Positions 43,274 to 50,630 of a stretch of DNA of 64,000 bases are shown here, one piece after another. This DNA comes from Vibrio aquaticus (lineage in GTDB: Bacteria > Pseudomonadota > Gammaproteobacteria > Enterobacterales > Vibrionaceae), in assembly GCF_003970385.1 (NCBI RefSeq), contig NZ_RXZH01000011.1, positions 150 through 64,149 on the forward strand, given 5' to 3'. Every line of letters begins with the position of its first letter. The stretch's first letter is position 1. The notes under the pieces were generated by a model. It saw only the letters and a program-made list of their open reading frames with translations, made no database searches and had not been told where the DNA came from. Position numbers and translations under genes: made by a program.

Positions 43274-44161
43274 TTATTGCCCTAGTAGGTGTTCTACCGC
43301 TTGTTGCAGTTTCGTTCGATCATGTCGCCAGTCTCGGTTCGGTGAAGCAAGCGGTAGAGTGACACAATTCCACTCTGACAACTCTGGGTGAGGCGTTTCA
43401 CCGAGAACCACATCCACTTTTCTGCCACGGCAAGCACGTTCACACCATTCTAATTTTTCTTGTAAACTCATCTGTCCCGCAGGGCCAAATTCTGGCGATA
43501 AGTTCTCAACAAAAATCAACTTAGCTTTAATGTTGTTGGCGATCGCTCTACCCACTTCATGCAGCAACAATGGCGGCATGATACTGGTCAAAAAGCTGCC
43601 TGGGCCTAAGATAATCGCATCGGCTTGTTCTATGGCCATGACCCCTTCATGGGTAGCAGGAACTTCAGGCTCTAGATCTAAGCGCAATAGCTTCTCAGGC
43701 ATTTCATCGACGCTGGTTTCTCCCGTTACCCAACGCCCATCAGTAGATAGTGCTTTAAGATCGGAAGGGTGTTCTGACATTGGAATAATATTCACATCAA
43801 CCTTGAGCATATTACGGATCAGATTGGTTGCATCGAGAGGACGAACTGACAGGTTATCGAGTGCGGTCAGCATCAAATTACCCAAGTTGTGCCCATCGAG
43901 CTCGCCTGCACCCTTAAAGCGATATTCAAACATCATGGAACTGATCGAAGGGTCGGTGATTAACTGATTAATACAGTTGCGAGTATCTCCCCAAGCAATG
44001 CCGCCTTGGCAGTGGCGAATGCGTCCGGTAGAGCCGCCATTATCTGTGGTTGCAACAATACCAGTGGCGTTAGATCCAAACTCTTTCAGTGCGGCCAACA
44101 TTCGACCTAAGCCATGTCCACCACCAACAGCAACGATCTTTTTTGTCGAGTAAATTGTCAT
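43274..44161 (-). CDS. YvcK/CofD-like protein (UDP-GlcNAc-binding)
   Basis: 295 aa. GGGHGLGRMLAALKE near the start, ATTDNGGSTGRIR, WGDTRNCINQL, ELDGHNLGNL and GPGSFLTSIMPPLL are the signatures of the YvcK/YbhK (UPF0052) family, involved in carbon metabolism and cell-shape control in Bacillus; in gammaproteobacteria its role is unclear. Ends only 5 nt from the facing luxU stop, with no terminator between. Confidence 0.85.
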   Translation of the reverse strand: MTIYSTKKIVAVGGGHGLGRMLAALKEFGSNATGIVATTDNGGSTGRIRHCQGGIAWGDTRNCINQLITDPSISSMMFEYRFKGAGELDGHNLGNLMLTALDNLSVRPLDATNLIRNMLKVDVNIIPMSEHPSDLKALSTDGRWVTGETSVDEMPEKLLRLDLEPEVPATHEGVMAIEQADAIILGPGSFLTSIMPPLLLHEVGRAIANNIKAKLIFVENLSPEFGPAGQMSLQEKLEWCERACRGRKVDVVLGETPHPELSEWNCVTLPLASPNRDWRHDRTKLQQAVEHLLGQ

Positions 44162-44339
44162 GCTGAATTTCTATTTCTATTTATAACCAACTACAATTTA
44201 GATTATTGCATTAATAACCCCTACTCAAGAATAGGTAAAATGAGCCCTAAGCAGGATTTTTTCGGTTTAGAGGTAGAAACACACACAATTATTAAGTATT
44301 TTATAGTCTAGCTACTACCCACAATAGCGGTAGTTGCCA

Positions 44340-44445
44340 TAACTCCGAGCTCAGTAAGCTAAGTTCAAAAAGATGAATAAGCGTGGTGAGCCAGTGACAT
44401 GTTGTCACAAGGGCACAGTTGGAAATGACTCTGCCTCCCGTGTTT
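44340..44445 (+). promoter_or_regulatory. molybdenum cofactor (Moco) riboswitch
   Basis: Leader of moaA with the conserved elements of the Moco RNA: ACTCCGAGC near 44342, GTGACATGTTGTCACAAG, AGGGCAC, GTTGGAAATGACTCTGCC and CTCCCGT just before the coding region. In E. coli the same type of leader senses Moco and lowers moa translation. Exact ends are uncertain; the motif runs into the RBS region (AAAGG at about 44449). Confidence 0.75.
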
Positions 44446-44458
44446 GGAAAGGTGTTCC

Positions 44459-45448
44459 GTGGCGCAACAATTCGAAGATAAATTTCATCGCAAGTTTTAT
44501 TACTTGCGACTTTCCGTTACAGACGTCTGTAACTTCAAATGTACTTACTGTTTACCTGATGGTTATAAACCTTCGGGGCAGAAAAACTCGTCTTTTTTAG
44601 CTCTTCCTGAGATCAAGCGTGTCGTACGAGCGTTTGCTGATTGTGGTACGTCAAAAGTGCGTATTACCGGTGGTGAACCGAGTCTGCGTAAAGATTTTAC
44701 TGACATTATTCATACCGTGGCAACGACGGACGGAATCAGTAAAGTGGCGACGACTACCAATGGCTACCGGATGGAAAAGCAGGTCGCTGATTGGAAAGAG
44801 GCAGGGCTGACTCATATCAATGTCAGTATTGATAGCCTTGATCCTCGCATGTTCCATCAAATTACCGGTGAGAATAAGTTCACTCAAGTTATGGCGGGTA
44901 TCGATCGCGCTTTTGAAGTGGGCTATGAGCAAGTTAAAGTCAATGTTGTCTTGATGAAAGACTTAAATGCTCATGAATTACCAGCTTTCCTGAACTGGAT
45001 TAAAGACCGCCCAATCCAATTGCGATTCATTGAGCTGATGCAAACCGGCGAAATGGATGAGCTGTTTCAACGCCATCATGTTTCGGGTGTTGCGATTCGA
45101 AATCAGCTGATCGCCAATGGTTGGCTGCTTAAAGTGCGCGCCAAGAATGATGGCCCGGCTCAGGTTTTTGTCCATCCAGATTACCAAGGCGAGATCGGCC
45201 TGATCATGCCGTATGAAAAAGACTTTTGTGAAAGCTGTAACCGCTTGCGCGTCTCTGCAACCGGTAAGCTACACCTTTGTCTGTTTGGTGATCACGGCGT
45301 AGAGCTCAGAGACTTGCTTCAACAAGACTCGCAAGAAGCCGCGTTAATCGAACGAATTCAAGGGCAGCTGCAAACTAAATCGGTCAGCCATTTCCTTCAT
45401 GATGGAAATTCAGGCATGACTCCGCATTTAGCGTCTATTGGTGGCTGA
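44459..45448 (+). CDS. moaA: GTP 3',8-cyclase MoaA
   Basis: 329 aa, same as E. coli MoaA. Radical-SAM cluster CNFKCTYC at the N terminus, a second 4Fe-4S cluster (CESCNRL ... CLFG) and the C-terminal GG tail required for activity. First step of molybdopterin synthesis. Start GTG at 44459 gives VAQQFEDKF, with AAAGG 6-7 nt upstream. Confidence 0.97.
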   Translation: MAQQFEDKFHRKFYYLRLSVTDVCNFKCTYCLPDGYKPSGQKNSSFLALPEIKRVVRAFADCGTSKVRITGGEPSLRKDFTDIIHTVATTDGISKVATTTNGYRMEKQVADWKEAGLTHINVSIDSLDPRMFHQITGENKFTQVMAGIDRAFEVGYEQVKVNVVLMKDLNAHELPAFLNWIKDRPIQLRFIELMQTGEMDELFQRHHVSGVAIRNQLIANGWLLKVRAKNDGPAQVFVHPDYQGEIGLIMPYEKDFCESCNRLRVSATGKLHLCLFGDHGVELRDLLQQDSQEAALIERIQGQLQTKSVSHFLHDGNSGMTPHLASIGG

Positions 45449-45523
45449 TCTTTCCAATCAAACTCCTTCTGACTAGGCCTGTGGCTTAGTGCGAACATTA
45501 CTTTTGAAATAATAGGTGAACAA

Positions 45524-46036
45524 ATGGGTCACGCAGAAAGCAAATTCCAACCAGCGAACATCGCGGTACTAACGGTTTCAGATACTCGTACAGAAGAGAA
45601 CGATACATCAGGTGGTTACCTTGTTGAGCACGCAAAAGAAGCGGGCCACAACGTAGTTGATAAGAAAATCGTTATTGATGATATGTACAAGATTCGTGCA
45701 ATCGTCTCTCAGTGGATTGCTGACGAAGAAGTACAAGCCATTATGATTACTGGTGGTACGGGCTTTACTTCTCGTGATAGCACGCCAGAAGCGCTAAAAC
45801 CGCTATTTGATAAAGAAGTAGAAGGTTTTGGTGAACTGTTCCGTATGGTTTCTTATGAAGAAATCGGTACATCAACCATTCAATCTCGCGCGATTGCAGG
45901 CTTTGCTAACCATACAGTCATCTTTGCTATGCCTGGTTCAACAGGTGCGTGTCGTACGGGTTGGACGAAGATCATTAAGCAACAGCTCGATGCAAGCCAC
46001 CGCCCATGTAACTTCATGCCGCATCTGTCGGTTTAA
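45524..46036 (+). CDS. moaB: molybdopterin adenylyltransferase-like protein MoaB
   Basis: 170 aa. VLTVSDTRTEENDTSGG and ITGGTGFTSRDSTPEAL are the nucleotide-binding motifs of the MoaB/MogA family. Second gene of the moaABCDE operon. Confidence 0.95.
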   Translation: MGHAESKFQPANIAVLTVSDTRTEENDTSGGYLVEHAKEAGHNVVDKKIVIDDMYKIRAIVSQWIADEEVQAIMITGGTGFTSRDSTPEALKPLFDKEVEGFGELFRMVSYEEIGTSTIQSRAIAGFANHTVIFAMPGSTGACRTGWTKIIKQQLDASHRPCNFMPHLSV

Positions 46037-46051
46037 CCGAGGATACGACTC

Positions 46052-46531
46052 ATGAGCGAATTTACTCACATCAATGCTTCTGGTGAAGCAAACATGGTCG
46101 ACGTTTCTGCTAAAGCTGAAACCGTGCGTGAAGCCCGTGCTGAAGCGTTCGTACATATGGCGCCTGAAACATTGCAGCTGATCGTTTCAGGTTCACATCA
46201 TAAAGGCGATGTGTTTGCGACAGCGCGTATCGCCGGTATTCAAGCCGCGAAGAAAACATGGGATCTGATTCCACTGTGTCACCCGCTGTTGCTTTCAAAA
46301 GTTGAAGTGCAATTAGAAGCGATCGAGTCTGAAAACATGGTTCGCATCGAGTCTGTCTGTAAGCTTGCGGGTAAAACCGGCGTAGAGATGGAAGCTCTTA
46401 CGGCGGCTTCGGTTGCGGCGTTAACCATTTACGATATGTGTAAAGCGGTTCAAAAAGACATGGTGATCGGTCAAGTTCGTCTACTAGAGAAAACAGGCGG
46501 AAAATCAGGACACTTTAAGGTGGATGCATGA
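46052..46531 (+). CDS. moaC: cyclic pyranopterin monophosphate synthase MoaC
   Basis: 159 aa. Acts after MoaA. IPLCHPLLLSKVEVQ and MEALTAASVAALTIYDMCKAV are the conserved catalytic segments. Overlaps moaD by 4 nt (ATGA). Confidence 0.97.
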   Translation: MSEFTHINASGEANMVDVSAKAETVREARAEAFVHMAPETLQLIVSGSHHKGDVFATARIAGIQAAKKTWDLIPLCHPLLLSKVEVQLEAIESENMVRIESVCKLAGKTGVEMEALTAASVAALTIYDMCKAVQKDMVIGQVRLLEKTGGKSGHFKVDA

Positions 46532-46773
46532 TTAAAGTACTGTTCTTTGCGCAAACTCGCGAGCTAGTTGGAACGGATGAGCTTCAGCTAGAGGGTGACT
46601 TCGCGACAGTCGAGGCCGTTCGTCAGCATTTGGTTCAACAAGAAGGTAAGTGGGATATCGCCCTAGAAGAAGGTAAGCTTCTTGCTGCTGTGAACCAGTC
46701 GATTGTACCGCTTGATCATTCTCTTCAATCAGGTGATGAAGTGGCGTTCTTCCCTCCAGTCACAGGTGGCTAA
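46528..46773 (+). CDS. moaD: molybdopterin synthase sulfur carrier subunit MoaD
   Basis: 81 aa ubiquitin-like protein ending in VTGG, the Gly-Gly that receives sulfur. Its stop overlaps the moaE start region (TAATG). Confidence 0.97.
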   Translation: MIKVLFFAQTRELVGTDELQLEGDFATVEAVRQHLVQQEGKWDIALEEGKLLAAVNQSIVPLDHSLQSGDEVAFFPPVTGG

Positions 46774-47231
46774 TGATGGACACTCGAGTTTCTGTTCAGT
46801 TTGAAGACTTCTCGGTTGGCGCAGAATACGATGCGCTGGCAGAAGGGACTGCAGCGGGTGCTGTGGTAACTTTTGTTGGTAAAGTTCGTGATATGAACTT
46901 AGGCGATAACGTCACGGGATTGTCTCTAGAACACTATCCAGGCATGACAGAAAAAGCGTTAGGCGAAATCTGTAATGAAGCCGAGAAACGTTGGCCGCTA
47001 CTGACCATTCGAGTGATTCACCGAGTGGGGGATTTGGACATTGGCGACCAAATCGTGTTTGTTGGTGTTTCCAGTGCTCACCGAGGCGCGGCGTTTGAGG
47101 CGTGTGAGTTTGTGATGGACTATCTAAAAACCAAAGCCCCGTTTTGGAAGAAAGAGAGGACTACGGAAGCGACGCGCTGGGTTGAATCAAGAGACTCAGA
47201 CGCTAAAGCGGCAGAACGCTGGCAGAAGTAG
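46773..47231 (+). CDS. moaE: molybdopterin synthase catalytic subunit MoaE
   Basis: 152 aa. GAVVTFVGKVRDMN, LEHYPGMTEK and the late FWKKERTTEATRWVE carry the active-site Lys. The second of the two ATGs (46776) is the better spaced from AGGTGG. Ends the operon; a strong terminator follows. Confidence 0.96.
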   Translation: MMDTRVSVQFEDFSVGAEYDALAEGTAAGAVVTFVGKVRDMNLGDNVTGLSLEHYPGMTEKALGEICNEAEKRWPLLTIRVIHRVGDLDIGDQIVFVGVSSAHRGAAFEACEFVMDYLKTKAPFWKKERTTEATRWVESRDSDAKAAERWQK

Positions 47232-47251
47232 TAATAAGTTTCATTCTGAAT

Positions 47252-48244
47252 CTAAAGGCTCCCTAGCGATAGGGGGCTTTTTTTATTCTCACAAAACTGA
47301 TGAATGGAACCTCGTTGCTGGCTCTTGGCATAAAACAAAGCTTTATCAGCAACCGCGATAAATTGTTCCGCGTTCATTTCGCTAGGCACTGTGCCGTAGT
47401 ATTGCACTCCAATGGTAATTGAAAAGAACTCACCCACAGCTGATGTCTTATGAGGAATAGCAAGTTGGTGAATTTTTGACTGCAGTTCACGCGCTTTGTT
47501 AAGACTCTCTTCTTCGGATAAGTTTGGAATGAACACTAGAAATTCATCCCCGCCATAACGAAAACACAGCGTTCCTTCCAAAGCCCAATTGCGTAACGTA
47601 AAGCCTAATGCGACAAGTGCGTCATCGCCTTTGATATGGCCGTAGGTATCGTTGTATTGCTTAAAGCAATCAATATCAATCATGAGTAGAGCTGCACCGG
47701 TTGATTTCAGCTTGGTCATTTCAATCGCGTCTGGCAGCAGGGAATCGAGCGCGTAACGGTTATACACTTGGGTTAAATGATCAATATAGGTCAGCCGTTC
47801 AAGTTTTAGTTGTTGCTTGGCCAAGGTATCAAGTGCTTTTTTGTATTCAGTGATGTTACGTACTGTCCAAAGAACGTGGTCTGTCTCGGTGAGAGGAATC
47901 ACTAAAGCACTAAAGTGTTGCACTTCGCTTGGTCCTTCAATGCCATCAAAACAGGGGAGTTGTTTAGGGTCTAAGCTGTATTCGATTTCTGCAGCGGTCT
48001 GGCTATCAATGACATCGACGATGACTTGGCTAAACCAAATGGCTTTATCGGCGGGTAAGACTTGATACTGATTTAGCCCAATTAAGGCCGATGGGTCATG
48101 GTGACGTTTGATGTCACGTCCTCCCCAAGTTTCGATATAAGTGCCGGACTTATCGATAAGAAAAGTCGGTTCCGGTAACGACTCGAACACCGAGTGCATT
48201 AAATCTGGATTATTGGCGATTTGAGCTGAGAAAGTTGAATTCAC
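47252..48244 (-). CDS. PAS-GGDEF diguanylate cyclase
   Basis: 330 aa. PAS domain at about residues 20-130 (SLPEPTFLIDKSGTYIETWGG), a short coiled coil (LAKQQLKLERLTYIDHLTQVYNR), and a GGDEF domain with intact RYGGDEF and LLMIDIDCFKQYND. The inhibitory I-site RxxD is replaced by LEGT, so no product feedback is expected. Start is GTG at 48244 with AGGAG 6 nt upstream. Its stop codon overlaps the terminator stem of the moa operon. Confidence 0.9.
   Translation of the reverse strand: MNSTFSAQIANNPDLMHSVFESLPEPTFLIDKSGTYIETWGGRDIKRHHDPSALIGLNQYQVLPADKAIWFSQVIVDVIDSQTAAEIEYSLDPKQLPCFDGIEGPSEVQHFSALVIPLTETDHVLWTVRNITEYKKALDTLAKQQLKLERLTYIDHLTQVYNRYALDSLLPDAIEMTKLKSTGAALLMIDIDCFKQYNDTYGHIKGDDALVALGFTLRNWALEGTLCFRYGGDEFLVFIPNLSEEESLNKARELQSKIHQLAIPHKTSAVGEFFSITIGVQYYGTVPSEMNAEQFIAVADKALFYAKSQQRGSIHQFCENKKSPLSLGSL
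47254..47285 (+). terminator. moa operon terminator
   Basis: AAAGGCTCCCTA / TAGGGGGCTTT hairpin with GCGA loop and a T-run, 22 nt past moaE. It lies within the 3' coding end of the diguanylate cyclase gene, which reads the other way. Confidence 0.88.
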
Positions 48245-48617
48245 ACCACACACTCCTATCTTTTCCAAAGCACTTACTTACAGTTTAGCTGTTGTTGAAA
48301 AAATAGAGATACTGGATGAGTGTTCGTTAAACTTAAGGCTGAATAACGCTACCAATCTCACCCGCCACCTCTATCAATCGCCGTTCCCTATACCAATAGA
48401 ATAGGTTGAACGTACGTCTCAGATTTAAGTAATTCTGTGATTTCCTTTTTGCTCTATATTTCTCATTTAACCTAGGCGGGGTGGACTCTCTGGCTGTTTG
48501 TCAAAAAGTGATAGGTAATGCCTATTAGAAAAATAATCGATTTCAATTTAGTAAAATCAAGAAATTAGACAACAATTACAATATACATGCCGCGCTAGGC
48601 ACGTTAAGGAGACGCAA
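48245..48617. other. gene-free intergenic region
   Basis: 373 nt between the divergent diguanylate cyclase and CBS-domain genes. AT-rich, no open frame with an RBS, no convincing promoter box that I can assign; both promoters should be here. Confidence 0.6.
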
Positions 48618-49034
48618 ATGGAATCATTGAAAGTAAAAGACTATATGACATTGCAAGCGGTTACCTTTAACCCAGAAATGTCGCTAAGTGCCGCATTAGA
48701 TAAGGTGATGGGCTCGAAGTATTTGGGCGGCCCGGTGATTAATGAGCAGAAAGAGGTGATTGGTTTTCTATCGGGTCAGGATCTACTCGATAAGTTAGTC
48801 AAAGTCAGTTATTACTGTCAAGATACCCATATCGTAGCCGACTGTATGCACCAAGAAGTTCTTTCCGTCACATCTGAAACCTCCATCATTGAGCTTGCCG
48901 ATATGATGCAAGTGGGTAAACCAAAAGTGTATCCAGTGATTGATGGAGGAAAGCTTGTCGGGATTATCACACGTCGAGATGTGCTAAGAGCGGTAGCCAA
49001 AAACCTTGATGACTGTTTCAAACATCCGGTATAG
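48618..49034 (+). CDS. CBS-domain protein
   Basis: 138 aa consisting almost only of two CBS repeats (VKDYMTLQAVTFNP ... GPVINEQKEVIGFLSGQDLL, and VADCMHQEVLSVTSE ... VYPVIDGGKLVGIITRRDVLRAV). Such stand-alone pairs bind adenosine nucleotides; the regulatory target is unknown. RBS AAGGAGACG is 5-6 nt from the ATG. Confidence 0.85.
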   Translation: MESLKVKDYMTLQAVTFNPEMSLSAALDKVMGSKYLGGPVINEQKEVIGFLSGQDLLDKLVKVSYYCQDTHIVADCMHQEVLSVTSETSIIELADMMQVGKPKVYPVIDGGKLVGIITRRDVLRAVAKNLDDCFKHPV

Positions 49035-49056
49035 TATATTGTTACAAAATGTTAGT

Positions 49057-49079
49057 AAAAGGCGCATTTCGCGCCTTTT
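49057..49079 (+). terminator. terminator after CBS gene
   Basis: AAAAGGCGC / GCGCCTTTT hairpin with ATTTC loop. Confidence 0.85.
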
Positions 49080-49106
49080 CTTATTGTAAGAATGAAGAGA
49101 AAAATA

Positions 49107-50573
49107 ATGACAGATCAAACCGCCAAGTTCGTAGAAGGGTCAACCATGCGCCATATATTGGTGATGTCTGGTGCGGGCTCGGTGGGTCTGATGGCACTGT
49201 TTGTTGTTGACCTGATCGATATGCTGTTTATCAGCATGCTAGGCCAAGTGGAATTAGCCGCTGCTGTGGGCTTTGCAGGCACATTGGTTTTCTTCTCTAC
49301 CTCTATTTCAATCGGTACTTCCATCGCGATGGGGGCATTAGTCTCCAAAGCCATTGGTGCGAAAAAACGAGAGCAAGCGAGGCAGCTCAGTACCAGCATT
49401 ATGTTTACCGCTGTGGCGATCAGTGTGTTGGTTTCGGGGGTGATGTTTACCTTTATCCCAGAGCTATTAGAAGCCATCGGAGCTCAAGGCGTCGCGGCTG
49501 AACGAGCCGAAGCGTATCTGCGTATTATCTTGCCAAGTGCCCCAGTGATTGCGGTCGCGATGGCTGCAGGTGCAGGCTTACGTGCCGCAGGAGATGCCAA
49601 ACGCTCAATGTGGGCAACGCTGGCTGGTGGTATCGTCAACGCCATCTTAGATCCTATCTTTATTTTTGGCTTCGATTGGAACGTTGAGGGGGCCGCATTG
49701 GCCTCTGTGTTTGCTCGATTCACAGTACTGTTCTTTTCTTTATACCCGTTGATCAAAGTGCATCAACTGGCGGCGCGTTTTGATTTTTCTGTATGGCGAC
49801 AAAATCTACGCATTATTTTGGCGATTGCGGTTCCTGCCATTATTACCAATATTGCGACGCCAATTGGTAATGCGATTGTCACCTCTTCGATTGCACAGTT
49901 TGGCGAGAACTATGTTGCGGGCTTCGCGGTCATTGGTCGCTTAACGCCCGTTTGTTTTGCGGTGATTTTTGCGCTGTCAGGAGCGGTCGGTCCAATCATT
50001 GGGCAAAACTTTGGCGCGGAGCGCTTGGATCGCGTTAAAGAGACCCTCAATAACTCACTGATTGTGACCACCATTTACACGCTAGTGGTGTGTGTCGTTC
50101 TTTACTTCTCTCAGGATTTGATCATCAGTATGTTCAACCTAGAGGGGGATGCTCAAATCATTGTTGCAGCGTTTTGTACGTATGTAGCAATCAGTTTTAT
50201 CTTCAATGGTGCGCAATTCGTTGCCAATACCTCTTTTAATAATTTGGGTAAGCCTTTCTATTCAACGGCACTTAATTTGGGCAAAGCAACATTAGGTACG
50301 CTGCCATTTGTGCATTTTGGTGCGCTTTGGTTTGGTGCGCTTGGCGTGCTTTATGGTCAAGCCGTGGGGACCGTGGTCTTTGGTATTATCGCGACTTTCG
50401 TATTACGCAAACACCTGTCCGATCTAACGACAAGCTCTTGTATTGAACAAGTCGAAGCTGATCCATCGATTACCAGTGTGAATAGCCAACCGTTCTGTAG
50501 CCATGATGCCGTGCTTATTGATGATGTGGCTGCGACCACAGAAGTCACTGAAGAAATCGCAGAAAAAGTTTGA
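49107..50573 (+). CDS. MATE family multidrug/sodium antiporter
   Basis: 488 aa with 12 membrane segments. Two MATE halves (GAGSVGLMALFVVDLIDMLFIS ... GAGLRAAGDAKRSM, and AIVTSSIAQFGENYVAGFAVIGRL). The last 60 residues are a hydrophilic, Cys-bearing tail. Sodium-driven drug efflux is typical in Vibrio; the substrate cannot be read. The ATG at 49107 is preferred to one 15 nt earlier because GAGA lies 6 nt upstream. Its stop codon lies in the zntA promoter. Confidence 0.88.
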   Translation: MTDQTAKFVEGSTMRHILVMSGAGSVGLMALFVVDLIDMLFISMLGQVELAAAVGFAGTLVFFSTSISIGTSIAMGALVSKAIGAKKREQARQLSTSIMFTAVAISVLVSGVMFTFIPELLEAIGAQGVAAERAEAYLRIILPSAPVIAVAMAAGAGLRAAGDAKRSMWATLAGGIVNAILDPIFIFGFDWNVEGAALASVFARFTVLFFSLYPLIKVHQLAARFDFSVWRQNLRIILAIAVPAIITNIATPIGNAIVTSSIAQFGENYVAGFAVIGRLTPVCFAVIFALSGAVGPIIGQNFGAERLDRVKETLNNSLIVTTIYTLVVCVVLYFSQDLIISMFNLEGDAQIIVAAFCTYVAISFIFNGAQFVANTSFNNLGKPFYSTALNLGKATLGTLPFVHFGALWFGALGVLYGQAVGTVVFGIIATFVLRKHLSDLTTSSCIEQVEADPSITSVNSQPFCSHDAVLIDDVAATTEVTEEIAEKV

Positions 50574-50601
50574 CCTTGGAGTAGACTCCAAGGTTTATGA
50601 T
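50570..50601 (+). promoter_or_regulatory. MerR-family (ZntR-type) promoter of zntA
   Basis: -35 TTGACC and -10 TATGAT separated by 20 bp, the over-long spacer of MerR-family promoters. The operator in the spacer is ACCTTGGAGT, AG, ACTCCAAGGT (50573-50594), a perfect 10-bp inverted repeat like the E. coli ZntR site. The promoter overlaps the stop codon of the MATE gene. Confidence 0.9.
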
Positions 50602-50630
50602 TAAGGTGTACATCAAATGGAGATCGTAAT

